A stretch of DNA of 64,000 nucleotides from Neptunomonas qingdaonensis (GCF_900113275.1 NZ_FOOU01000006.1:1-64000), one strand, 5' to 3'. Positions 26,972 through 35,651 are shown, counted from the first letter of the stretch. Notes: generated from the sequence alone by a model not told the origin. Translations and numbers: made by a program.

Positions 26972-27334
26972 TCAATATAAGTTGCCCCATACTTCAATAA
27001 ATGCAGTGCTCCCAATGGCTAATGTTATTAGCGACATAATAACAATTGAACTAATTGCATACGAAAACTTAGATGACCCTTTACTTTTTAGGCTTTTAAA
27101 TAGCCAGATTAGGTTAAAAACATAAAGACCAAGTATGACTCCAATAGAAAAAGAAACAGCTGTAAACTTAAGAGCATTGCTGTTACAAAAAATAAGAGGC
27201 ATCGTTTTTTCTATAAATGGTAGACCCAATGTTAATGCTGCACAAATACCAATATTCCTTATTGAATCGAAAAATACTTTCACATCATTAACGAAATTAT
27301 CAGATACCACTATTTTCTCCAAAATGCATAACAC
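26972..27334 (-). CDS. small three-helix membrane protein
   Basis: 120 residues with three likely membrane helices at about 30-48, 56-78 and 94-116. The linker between helices two and three is basic (KSLKSKGSSK). No family was recognised. The start follows the shared repeat copy 2 by 11 nt, so it may be transcribed from a promoter inside the repeat. Small membrane proteins in defence islands are sometimes effectors, but nothing in the sequence proves this. The gene has AT-rich codon use like the surrounding cargo. Confidence 0.5.
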   Translation of the reverse strand: MLCILEKIVVSDNFVNDVKVFFDSIRNIGICAALTLGLPFIEKTMPLIFCNSNALKFTAVSFSIGVILGLYVFNLIWLFKSLKSKGSSKFSYAISSIVIMSLITLAIGSTAFIEVWGNLY

Positions 27335-27344
27335 CTATTTTTAT

Positions 27345-27517
27345 AGACCAAGGCCTTATAATTCTTCGACTCTTTCAAGAAGAAGAAGAAAAATACTAAG
27401 ACTTTCGGAGTATGGTTTTATAAATCAATAATTTGAAGAGCGCATGATAACAATGCCGACTGACAAAAGAAGCATCCATACTCTTACCGTTATTCATTCC
27501 TTTAGTGCAATCATAAA
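27345..27517 (+). repeat. direct repeat copy 2 (about 170 bp)
   Basis: Counterpart of 22798-22965 in the same orientation. The inner block 27430-27517 is about 80% identical by eye. Together the copies flank a 4.4-kb segment holding the toxin-antitoxin-like pair, the ATPase, transposase debris and the small membrane protein. Confidence 0.8.
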
Positions 27518-27918
27518 GCATTTTTCTTAAATATCAAAAAGTTATCAGTTTTTTCTTGTTCAATGTAAAGGGGCCCACTGAGCAAGGAACTTGATAGAAA
27601 ATAGTCAGGCTCAGCACTTAACCCCCTAGTCATTAGCGCAGCATACGCGCCTCGGATGAGCATCACTACCCCAAGATAATCTTCGACTTCGCGGCGCAGC
27701 CTCACTTAATGCCTATGACAAGCCTAGGGACGGCCATCATAGTTGACGCCGAACACCCCATACAGGAATCGCAGGCAAGTCTACTACTCCAATTCCCTTG
27801 AATCGAAAATCAAAACAGTAAACACTAATTGATGATGGGGTATCCCGTACTATGCAGCTTTCATCTATCATGATTGGCATGACCTTGATACTGAAGAACG
27901 CACTTTTGGAGCCCTCCT
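27518..27918. other. 400-bp stretch without a clear gene
   Basis: No convincing gene. A 64-codon minus-strand frame at 27511-27705 lacks a ribosome binding site and recognisable features. The last 100 bp probably hold the promoter of the phosphatase gene. Confidence 0.4.
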
Positions 27919-28571
27919 ATGATCCAACATCGCCACATCCCGATAAATAATTCAGGGACAGATTATTTCGTCGGTGATCTGCATGGCGAGCACAGTTTAT
28001 TGCATCAAACGCTTAGCCGAATTGGTTTTGATTACAAAAAAGATAGACTGTTTGCAGTAGGCGATTTAATTGATAGAGGTCCGGATTCTGCCTCGTGTCT
28101 AGGTCTGTCGTTAAAGCCCTGGTTTTTCTCCGTCATAGGTAATCATGAAGATATATTTTTAAAGAGCATCAAAGATCCACAAGCCAAGCAGTTACATATT
28201 AAGCATGGTGGTCAATGGGTCAAACCACTCTCAGCGGATGAGATGGAATCATATGCAGATATAATCCGATGCAATATGCCTCTCGCAATAACCGTCGAAA
28301 CCTGTAAGGGATCTGTTGGAATTATACATGCTGAAGCGCCTGCTGAATGGAGCAGCATATAGTGATCTGGGATGACTACCTATGGCCGGTCCATCAATAC
28401 AAGCGAGCGCTCACAAAAACAGCGAAACCGATAAAAGGTATTGATGCAGTAGTTCACGGTCACGTTAATTGTGACTTTGTTGAGCGAGGAATCAATCAAG
28501 TATGGATAGATACTATTCTAGGCAGTGGAAAGTTAACAGTATTATCCACGGATCAACTGTTTAGCCCTTGA
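27919..28571 (+). pseudogene. PphA/PrpE-type Ser/Thr protein phosphatase, frameshifted
   Basis: The first frame (27919-28362) has the metallophosphatase signatures GDLHGEHS, GDLIDRGPDS, GNHED and IIHAEAPAEW. The second frame (from about 28347 to 28571) continues with WDDYLW, VVHGHVNCDF and WIDTILGSGKLTVLS. Together these make a complete phosphatase of about 210 residues, but a one-base shift near 28345-28365 separates them. All metal ligands are present across the two parts, so loss of function is recent, or a sequencing error or frameshifting event is involved. It is on the island, convergent with the replacement nrdJ. Confidence 0.8.
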
Positions 28572-28607
28572 AAATATAACCGGAGTCTAAGAAAAGACTT
28601 AATGAAA

Positions 28608-28633
28608 AAGGCTGCCATACCAGGCAGCCTTTA
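28608..28633. terminator. bidirectional terminator between phosphatase and nrdJ
   Basis: AAAGGCTGCC (28608-28617), loop ATACCA, GGCAGCCTTT (28624-28633): a perfect 10-bp stem ending in A/T runs on both sides. It closes the nrdJ transcript 20 nt after its stop and also the phosphatase unit. Confidence 0.8.
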
Positions 28634-28653
28634 AAGTTGAACGCGGGTGGGTA

Positions 28654-31545
28654 CTATCCGCATGATCCCGTATGACCACAAGCGCTACAAAAATCACAGC
28701 CGTCACGACGTATTACTGCTGATACACCGCATTCTGGACAAACCTTACCCGCGATAGTGATGTTGCCCACTTTACCCTTCTTTGCAGGCTCCACTTCAGC
28801 CTGCAACATACCCATGGGATGCAGTGGAAACCCCTTCTCATCGAGGATTCCCAGCATATGGTAACGGTGGATTAGTAGTCTGGCGATGTAAGCTATCGTG
28901 CTCGGCTGTATTTCTTGCTTGTCCGAGCCTGGTGTCTTCGCAAAAAAATCACCTTGGGCTTCAGGTAGGTCTTTTAAGCTGCGAAGTTTTTTGCCAATCC
29001 AAGCTGTGTCAAGAACTCGCATATCCAAACTCAAGGACTTAGTGATGCCATTAAAGTCCAAGGGGTAGGTGCCCGACAGCCAAACGCTGTATGGGCGATG
29101 GGAGCCATCAGGCATCACGCACTCCTTCACAAACATTGCGAAGTCGTCTCCGGTAGTAGGGTTATGAATATCGACCGTCCAGGAAAGAGTTCCGTTAGTG
29201 CCACTCTTGGGCTCCTTTCGGCTAAACATGGCGTCAGTGAGCGGTGTTTTACGCTGAGTATCAGTGAATAAACCCAACTCATCACAGCGATAACGAATCA
29301 GATGCGCCATGGCGGCGACATTTCCGGGTACATGCATCTCGTCGCCGACCGGTGGCATTGCCATACTGAAGGGAGATCCAGCCGTTTTGCTCAAGCTATC
29401 CAGCTTAATTTTCAGCCAATCGTGGTCTTCGCTTCGCATGTCCATTGAGAGGTTCTTTGCCAGAGCAGTGAGGCCGCGCGGTTGCTCAGCACCGTTTACC
29501 CACACCTCGAATGGATGCTGTGTACCATTTTCAATATGACCTATGAACAATGCAAAACGACTTTCATAGCTTTCAACCATGAAGGTCACACCAGGGTTGC
29601 CTGCACTTAGTTTAGGTCGGTTTGTCCAGCGTAAAGAAGCCAGCGCAACCTCAGGCGTCTCATTAATCCGGATCTTGCGATCAGGCTCAGATTGATCCAG
29701 ATCTTGAGGTACGGGTGTCTCCACACTCAACACACTACCTAGGATACTATTAGGGCGGTAAGTAGTTATGCCTTTCAGGCCAGCTTTCCACGCTTCCAAA
29801 TACAAGTCTGCAAATTGTGCGAAGGGGTAATCCCCTGGAACATTGACCGTCTTACTTATTGACGCATCGATGAATGGCTGGATCGCGGCTTGCATCAGCA
29901 TGTGGTCCCGCGCACTTATGTCCAAGGCGCTGACGAAACATTCAGGAAGATTAGACTGATCGTTACCTATTGCCCCCCATACCCTATAAGCATGGTCCTC
30001 GACTTTATAATCCCGAGTCGAGCCATCTGCCATCCGTTTAGTGCGGTTATAGAACCAGGAAAACGCTGGTTCTATACCATTTGAAGTATTATCAGCAAAC
30101 GCCAGAGATATGGTTCCAGTAGGTGCAATGCTGAGTAGGTGCGAGTTGCGAATACCGTGCTCACGGATAGCTTCTTTAATTTCATCCGGTAGGCGCTTGG
30201 CAAACCCACTTTCAAGGTATTGGACGGCATCGAACTGAGGGAAAGGCCCCTTTTCTTTGGCTAGTTCAATAGATGCGCGGTAGGCAGTATCACGCATAAA
30301 CCGCGTTATTTCACCACCAAATACACGCCCTGGTTCGCTATCATAACGGATTCCCATCTCAATCAAAGCGTCCCCGAGACCCGTATAGCCCAATCCAATA
30401 CGGCGCTTGTTGATCGCTTCCTGCTGCTGTTGAGGCAAAGGCCACGCAGTAGCATTTAGCACATCATCTAGCATGCGGACTGCTTGGGTTACGACCCATG
30501 CGAATGTCTCATAATTGAAAGTAGCATTTTTACTGAAAGGGTTATTAATGAAAGCGGTCAGATTAATAGAGCCCAGGCAACAGCAACCAAAATCCGGGAT
30601 TGGAATTTCGCCGCACGGATTCGTCGCTTCGATCACTTCGCAGTAGTGGAGGTTGTTCTCAATGTTAATTCGATCGATGAACAGCACCCCTGGTTCAGCA
30701 GCGTTATAAGTACTGTCCATGATGCCAGACCATATTTCAGCAGGATCCACGACACGATAAACCCATTTTCCGTCTTCTTCCCGCTGATAAGCTCCTTGCT
30801 CGATCAGCTCATCTGAGGGCTCTGCTTTATGAACAAGCTCGAATTTCGATCCTGCTTCAAGAGACTGCATAAAGGAATCAGTGATAGCCACAGAAATATT
30901 AAAGTTGTTGAGCCTGCCTGATTGTTGCTTCGCGGTTACAAACTTCATTATGTCAGGATGGTCAACCCGCAATACACCCATTTGCGCACCTCGGCGCGCA
31001 CCTGCTGATTCAACCGTGCTGCATGACTGATCGAAAACATGCATATAACTAACAGGGCCTGAGGCGCTACTGGCAGTACCTTTCACCTGCGCACCACTAG
31101 GCCGGATTGAACTGAAGTCATAGCCAACACCTCCACCCCGGCGCATAGTTTCTGCTGCATCTCGCAGCGCTGGATAGATACCTTCCTTGCCATCTACAGT
31201 ATCAGAAATAGAATCTCCAATTGGTTGTACAAAGCAGTTGATCAATGTGACGTTTTTAATACCGGTTCCGGCTGAAGAGTTGACACGCCCACCCGGTATA
31301 AAACCACTCTCCATCGCACGCATGAAAATGTCTTGATATTTCTTGGCATCTTTTTCTTCAGCAGCAAGTGCCTTTGCTACCCTAAGACGAATGGCTTTGG
31401 CCATCTCAGGCCCGGGTAACGTCTTTTCTTCGCCTTTAGCATACTTTTCTTGGAGCACGTCAAAACAAATTTCCTGTAGATCAGAAACAACGTGTACAGA
31501 TTCTGTGGTGATTGTGGCTTTATGATTCATTTTCATTCTCAACAT
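28654..31545 (-). CDS. nrdJ: adenosylcobalamin-dependent (class II) ribonucleotide reductase, single-chain, carried by the island
   Basis: 963 residues, complete. It reduces ribonucleotides to deoxyribonucleotides with adenosylcobalamin. Seen in order: NCFVQPIGDS (first redox Cys), AGARRGAQMG, ATNPCGEIPIPDFG (thiyl Cys about 311), CLGSINLTAF, SIAPTGTISLAF, GITTYRPNSILG. Two TSCPD-like repeats follow (PFEVWVNGAEQPRGLTAL, PYSVWLSGTYPL), then a Cys tail CPECG...CDFCSACGHTGSCG. It thus combines what the host makes as NrdJa plus NrdJb. It starts 44 nt after the premature stop of the host nrdJa 5' half, in the same direction. The target-site codons differ synonymously from the host's (CCG TGC GGC GAA against CCC TGT GGY GAG). 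The start may be the ATG at 31545 or one of two close downstream. Confidence 0.95.
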   Translation of the reverse strand: MLRMKMNHKATITTESVHVVSDLQEICFDVLQEKYAKGEEKTLPGPEMAKAIRLRVAKALAAEEKDAKKYQDIFMRAMESGFIPGGRVNSSAGTGIKNVTLINCFVQPIGDSISDTVDGKEGIYPALRDAAETMRRGGGVGYDFSSIRPSGAQVKGTASSASGPVSYMHVFDQSCSTVESAGARRGAQMGVLRVDHPDIMKFVTAKQQSGRLNNFNISVAITDSFMQSLEAGSKFELVHKAEPSDELIEQGAYQREEDGKWVYRVVDPAEIWSGIMDSTYNAAEPGVLFIDRINIENNLHYCEVIEATNPCGEIPIPDFGCCCLGSINLTAFINNPFSKNATFNYETFAWVVTQAVRMLDDVLNATAWPLPQQQQEAINKRRIGLGYTGLGDALIEMGIRYDSEPGRVFGGEITRFMRDTAYRASIELAKEKGPFPQFDAVQYLESGFAKRLPDEIKEAIREHGIRNSHLLSIAPTGTISLAFADNTSNGIEPAFSWFYNRTKRMADGSTRDYKVEDHAYRVWGAIGNDQSNLPECFVSALDISARDHMLMQAAIQPFIDASISKTVNVPGDYPFAQFADLYLEAWKAGLKGITTYRPNSILGSVLSVETPVPQDLDQSEPDRKIRINETPEVALASLRWTNRPKLSAGNPGVTFMVESYESRFALFIGHIENGTQHPFEVWVNGAEQPRGLTALAKNLSMDMRSEDHDWLKIKLDSLSKTAGSPFSMAMPPVGDEMHVPGNVAAMAHLIRYRCDELGLFTDTQRKTPLTDAMFSRKEPKSGTNGTLSWTVDIHNPTTGDDFAMFVKECVMPDGSHRPYSVWLSGTYPLDFNGITKSLSLDMRVLDTAWIGKKLRSLKDLPEAQGDFFAKTPGSDKQEIQPSTIAYIARLLIHRYHMLGILDEKGFPLHPMGMLQAEVEPAKKGKVGNITIAGKVCPECGVSAVIRRDGCDFCSACGHTGSCG

Positions 31546-31590
31546 ATGTAAATTTTTCTTAATGCGGTACTAGGTATAAGGCTGGAATAT

Positions 31591-31626
31591 CAGTGTAAAA
31601 CCTTTACATTTTCTATATTTACACTG
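31591..31626. repeat. inverted repeat CAGTGTAAA/TTTACACTG near the right island end
   Basis: CAGTGTAAA (31591-31599) and TTTACACTG (31618-31626) are perfect 9-bp arms around 18 bp that include another TTTACA. GTGTAAAA also occurs near the left end (about 4861). This could be a recombinase or accessory-protein binding site, or an operator for nrdJ. Confidence 0.5.
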
Positions 31627-31688
31627 CTAATAAACCACTCAGTATTAAACCATTGATAATAAATATGAAATATTCTTAAATTAACATT

Positions 31689-31709
31689 TGACACAGCGGA
31701 TAAGCCACA
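31689..31709 (-). repeat. right island end: 5-bp core plus inward end sequence
   Basis: CCACA at 31705-31709 repeats the left core. Reading inward on the minus strand, TGTGG is followed by C-TTATCCGCTGTGT, similar to the left end TTATCATGTGTGT. Confidence 0.75.
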
Positions 31710-32742
31710 GGGATTCGTCGCGCGGATATTTTCACAAAACCAGTTGTTGTTCTGTTCGTTTACCTTATCGATCAGGATAAAACCCGGTTCGGCAAAGTCA
31801 TAGGTGGAACTCATAATAGCGTTCCATAGATGGGTTGCTTTCACTGTTTTACTGATTTTGCAGGCAACCAGTCCTTCGTCATTAGTGATATAGCCCTGTT
31901 GTATCGGCCATTCTCGCCAGAGTACCTGACTGGCGTCGTTCAGATTTATCACATCGCGTTGTTGTTCTTGCTCTGTCAGAGGAAATGCCAGCGGCCAATC
32001 CTTATTGTTTGTTACCGCATGCATAAACTGATCGGTAATCAGCAATGAAAGGTTGAACTGTCGCAGCCGGGCATCTTCTCGCTTTGCTTTGATAAATTCG
32101 AGCACATCAGGATGCCCCACATCAAAAGTCGCCATCTGTGCGCCGCGTCTGCCACCGGCTGAGGATACCGTAAAACACATGCGATCAAAGATATCCATAA
32201 AGGATAACGGCCCTGAAGTGTAGGCGCCGGCACCTGAGACAAATGCGTTTTTAGGTCGCAGGGTAGAAAATTCATAACCGATCCCACAGCCTGCTTTTAA
32301 GGTGAGCCCTGCTTCGTGGTTCTTGCCAAGGATATCATCCATGGAATCGTAAATAGTGCCTGACACTGTGCAGTTAATGGTTGAAGTAGCGGGCTTGTGT
32401 TGTTGGGCCCCCGCATTAGAGATAACACGCCCGGCAGGAACGGCCCCTTGACGTAACGCCCATATAAATTGCTTATACCAGTATGCCTGGCTTTTCTCAT
32501 CAGCCTCGACTGCCGCCAGCGCTTTAGCGACACGCATGAAGGAGTCATCAATTGAATTATCCAGTGCCTCGCCTTGCTTAGACTTTAAGCGGTATTTGCT
32601 ATCCCATATATCAAGAGACGTATCTTGCAGAATAATATCTGCTGCCGCTTTTTCTGTAACATGTTCGGTATCGGGTTCTGTGATTTTCTCTAACGTGGCG
32701 ACCATAGGTTGTTCCTCAGATATATAACAGGCATATTCAAAT

Positions 32743-32790
32743 AACTATATATTGAGATTATTATCATATCAAACACTACATGTAGTGTTT
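32743..32790 (-). promoter_or_regulatory. tandem NrdR-like boxes upstream of nrdJa
   Basis: A perfect 20-bp palindrome AAACACTACATGTAGTGTTT at 32771-32790 contains the 16-bp NrdR-type box ACAC-N8-GTGT. A weaker copy AACTATATATTGAGAT lies at 32743-32758, centres 30 bp apart (about three helical turns), the usual geometry for the NrdR repressor of ribonucleotide reductase genes. Sites lie 38-85 bp before the nrdJa start. Confidence 0.7.
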
Positions 32791-32956
32791 GACATGTATC
32801 AAGAAGTAAAAAATTAATCATCTTTTGCGTTGTACTTCTGCTCTTCAAAAAACCGGTGGCAACCTTACGAGAGAGCAAAAAGGTTAATCAAGAGGGTTTC
32901 GTCTTGCCCCTGTAGGGTTATGATAAGCAGTTAATGGCCCTGAAAGACTTATTACT

Positions 32957-34609
32957 ATGCAATTGCTGCAACGCTTCCGTCAGCTTCGCTACCAGAAACC
33001 ACTCGGCATACGCTTACTGGCAGCGATTTTGTTATACAGCTCTGCCATCACGTTGATCGCTACCGGCACACAATTATGGCTTGATTATCGCTACGAATTA
33101 TCGGCGATTGATGAGCGCTTGTTGCAGATAGAATCCAGCTCCCTAAACAGCCTGGCAAACAGTTTGTGGGAGATCAGCCCGGCACAGATTCAGGTACAGC
33201 TTGATGGCTTGTTACAGTTGCCCGATGTACGTTATCTGGAGATTACGTCACCCTTTAATGATTTTTATGTTGCCGGCAATAAACCAACGACAGACTCTAT
33301 CGAGCGTCATTATCCGTTAGAGCATTATGACGCAGGCAGAGGATCCATCCCTGTAGGCCAGCTTACCTTGATTCTTAGTCTTGATGAGGTGTATAGCAGG
33401 TTAGGTGATAAAGTGCTGGTGATCCTAGCCTCACAAGGCATAAAGACATTTTTAGTCTCCATTTTTATACTCACTCTATTCCATAGACTTATCACTCAAC
33501 ACCTGGGGAGCATGGCCACTTATGCCCGTCGCCTCAAGCTTGATCATCTGGATACGCCGCTGACATTGAAGCGTAATGCCAAACATAAGGATGACGAGCT
33601 CAGCCAGGTAGTCGATGCGATGAACAATATGCGGCGTTCGATGCTACATGATATGAGTAAACGCGAAGACGCCGAGCGCTCATTAGCTAAGCTGAATACC
33701 GAACTGGAACAACGTGTTATTGATCGCACCAAAGAGCTGAAAGAGCGTAATCAGGAGTTACACGAGACATTAGCCACATTACGATCAACACAACAACAAC
33801 TGGTCGAGTCGGAAAAAATGGCGGCTTTGGGTGGATTAGTCGCAGGTGTTGCCCATGAAATAAATACGCCGATCGGCATTGGCTTTACCGCCGCCTCTTA
33901 CCTCGCCGATCAGGCCAACTTATATCAGCAACATAACCCTGACGATCCATTAGCGAATACCGCTGTAGAGAGCAGCCAATTGATCTGCCAGAATCTTGAG
34001 CGCGCCGCGCAACTGATTAATGCATTTAAGCGAGTGTCTGTCGACCAATCGAGTGAACAGTGTCGCCGATTTGACCTGATTCAATATCTCGATGAGGTGC
34101 TTTTATCACTCAAGCCACGCCTCAAACAATGTAAACCCGAGATCGTTATTCATGCCCCCAGTCACTTTATTATTGATAGCTACCCGGGTTGTTATTATCA
34201 GATATTTACCAATATGATTCTTAACTCATTAATTCATGGGTTTGAAGATCGTCCCGGTGGCGTTATTACGATTGATGTTAAGCCGCACACAGATCGTCTG
34301 ATTGTCGATTATCGTGATAACGGCGTGGGGATCCCTGATGACTGGCTGCGTAAGGTGTTTGAGCCCTTTATGACGACAAAACGTAACGAAGGCTGTAGTG
34401 GTTTAGGCATGCATATCGCCTTTAATCTGGTAAGCCAGTTACTGCAGGGCCATATTTACTGTTTAGCCAATGCCGAAGGCGCACACTTCAGGCTGGATCT
34501 GCCTGTGGTTCTGAATAAGGTTTTACCTAAGCCGTTAAAAACAGAGAAGAAGCCCGCGGCTACTCAGGCGGTGTCTGTGACAGATACTTCACTTCCCGGA
34601 AATACTTAG
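32957..34609 (+). CDS. membrane sensor histidine kinase
   Basis: 550 residues. Membrane helix 1 is at about 20-42, a periplasmic sensor at about 43-150 and helix 2 at about 155-180. A HAMP-like/coiled-coil linker (about 180-285, ERSLAKLNTELEQRVIDRTKEL) follows. The HisKA box is MAALGGLVAGVAHEINTPIG (phospho-His in AHEIN, about 303). The ATPase domain has N box MILNSLIHGF, G1 DNGVGIPDDW and G2 GCSGLGMHIA. No response regulator lies next to it. The C-terminal 50 nt overlap the end of the convergent TAXI gene. The signal may be a TRAP-type substrate, but this is inference. Confidence 0.88.
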   Translation: MQLLQRFRQLRYQKPLGIRLLAAILLYSSAITLIATGTQLWLDYRYELSAIDERLLQIESSSLNSLANSLWEISPAQIQVQLDGLLQLPDVRYLEITSPFNDFYVAGNKPTTDSIERHYPLEHYDAGRGSIPVGQLTLILSLDEVYSRLGDKVLVILASQGIKTFLVSIFILTLFHRLITQHLGSMATYARRLKLDHLDTPLTLKRNAKHKDDELSQVVDAMNNMRRSMLHDMSKREDAERSLAKLNTELEQRVIDRTKELKERNQELHETLATLRSTQQQLVESEKMAALGGLVAGVAHEINTPIGIGFTAASYLADQANLYQQHNPDDPLANTAVESSQLICQNLERAAQLINAFKRVSVDQSSEQCRRFDLIQYLDEVLLSLKPRLKQCKPEIVIHAPSHFIIDSYPGCYYQIFTNMILNSLIHGFEDRPGGVITIDVKPHTDRLIVDYRDNGVGIPDDWLRKVFEPFMTTKRNEGCSGLGMHIAFNLVSQLLQGHIYCLANAEGAHFRLDLPVVLNKVLPKPLKTEKKPAATQAVSVTDTSLPGNT

Positions 34610-35651
34610 CCGCACCAGGATGGATTGGCAGTGGCAATGTCGTTGGCTGCATCATCTGCTCGGGAATAAGAAAGCGAAAGGCAGGATGGAGTTTTTTAAA
34701 GTTATCAAACTGCTCAAACAGTGATTTCACCACCGCATAAGCAACATCATCAGGTAAATCCGCCCGCGCAAAAAGAGTCGCGTTGACACCGATGGTCAGC
34801 ACATCAGTAAGATCCGAAGAATAAAAACCGCCTGAAATTGTCATTTCCCGATAAAAGGGATTTTGCAGAATGAGTGTTTCTCTATCGTGCTTTGATAAGC
34901 CAATCAGTTGACTACTACAGTCTCTGAGCGCTTCTTTGATCGTACCGCTGGGATGCCCAACCACATAAAGCGTCGCATCAATACGGTTATCACATAATGC
35001 AGCGGCCTGCTCTGACGGTTCCAGTTCGCTTACGCCTGAAAAATCACTCAGTTGCCAGCCGCGGGTTTTCATTAATAGCTCTATGGTTAAACGCTGACTT
35101 GTTCCGGACTGGCCAATATTGACTCGCTTATGCTTCAGGTCATCAAAACTATTAATATGGGCATCTGATCTGACTAATATCGATACATATTCAGGATACA
35201 GGCTGGTTAACGTGCGCAAGGGTTGATCCAACTGATCGCCATGATTATCAGCGTTTTTGTCAGTATCTTTTGCAAAATCATACAGCTGCCCTGCTTCTGC
35301 AATGCCGATATCAAGTTCGTGATTGATGACTTGCTCAAGATTACTTATAGAGCCTAACGTGCTGCGCACCGCACAGCGGATACCGTATTCTTGACGAGCT
35401 TGATTAACTAACCTGCACAGAGCCCCGCCCGTGGGATAATAAAGGCCGGTAACGCCCCCCGTCCCCAATGTAATGACCTGGTTTCTGATAATCTGGTTTG
35501 CAGATGCTTTATCAGCAAGAACATGATTAGTAATGACCTGCTTTTCAGCATAGACGGGAGTCATGCCTGCAAGGAAAAGGAGCAACCAACAACGTTTTAA
35601 ATACAGAAACCGACGTAGCATTTTTATTCTCAGGAAAGTGCACATTTTCAA
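34560..35651 (-). CDS. TAXI-family TRAP transporter solute-binding protein
   Basis: 363 residues with a signal peptide (FLYLKRCWLLLFLAGMTPVYA), then VITLGTGGVTGLYYPTGGALC, the TAXI-family start. IRCAVRSTLGSISNLEQV, ELDIGIAEAGQLYDFA and RVNIGQSGTSQRLT follow. It would bind a small organic acid or amino acid in the periplasm for a TRAP transporter, but no DctQM-like membrane genes are adjacent. It overlaps tail-to-tail with the histidine kinase gene by 50 nt, which suggests that binding protein and kinase belong together as a sensory pair. Confidence 0.88.
   Translation of the reverse strand: MKMCTFLRIKMLRRFLYLKRCWLLLFLAGMTPVYAEKQVITNHVLADKASANQIIRNQVITLGTGGVTGLYYPTGGALCRLVNQARQEYGIRCAVRSTLGSISNLEQVINHELDIGIAEAGQLYDFAKDTDKNADNHGDQLDQPLRTLTSLYPEYVSILVRSDAHINSFDDLKHKRVNIGQSGTSQRLTIELLMKTRGWQLSDFSGVSELEPSEQAAALCDNRIDATLYVVGHPSGTIKEALRDCSSQLIGLSKHDRETLILQNPFYREMTISGGFYSSDLTDVLTIGVNATLFARADLPDDVAYAVVKSLFEQFDNFKKLHPAFRFLIPEQMMQPTTLPLPIHPGAAKYFREVKYLSQTPPE

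Larger units (their letters stand above)
4802..31709. mobile_element. 26.9-kb genomic island inserted in nrdJa, carrying recombinases, defence genes and a replacement nrdJ
   Basis: The two halves of nrdJa lie 26.9 kb apart in the same orientation and join exactly at NPCG/E. CCACA (TGTGG in the sense of nrdJa) is present at both junctions, 4802-4806 and 31705-31709. Reading inward, the left end continues TTATCATGTGTGT and the right end C-TTATCCGCTGTGT, so the ends share TTATC followed by TGTGT. Three tyrosine recombinases and a small accessory gene sit at the left end. The target is a protein-coding active site, not a tRNA. The set recalls Tn554-like elements and the gamma-mobile-trio islands; which it belongs to was not tested. 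Cargo is type I restriction, HEPN and toxin-antitoxin-like genes and a whole nrdJ. Confidence 0.9.
31590..32705 (-). pseudogene. nrdJa: nrdJa 5' half, ends in island sequence
   Basis: 334 residues of genuine class II ribonucleotide reductase from MVATLEKITEP, with STINCTVSGTIYDS (redox Cys), AGGRRGAQMATFDVGHPD and RATNPCG at its end (active Cys 333). Then come 37 residues of island-encoded peptide (LSAVSNVNLRIFHIYY...) to a stop at 31590. The remaining 391 residues are at 3625-4800. GAGGAA lies 7 nt before the ATG. The truncated product lacks the second redox Cys and most of the barrel, so it should be inactive. Transcription from its promoter would run on into the complete island nrdJ. Confidence 0.92.

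Noticed and set aside
27511-27705. 64-codon minus-strand frame
   Set aside because: No good start context, overlaps the repeat region, and no recognisable motif.
4802-31709. Integrated prophage
   Set aside because: Only one tail-collar-domain protein is phage-like and it is membrane-anchored; no capsid, terminase, portal, lysis or replication genes were found.
32706-32956. Cobalamin riboswitch before nrdJa
   Set aside because: No B12-box-like conserved core was recognised; the region is explained by NrdR-like boxes and a ribosome binding site.
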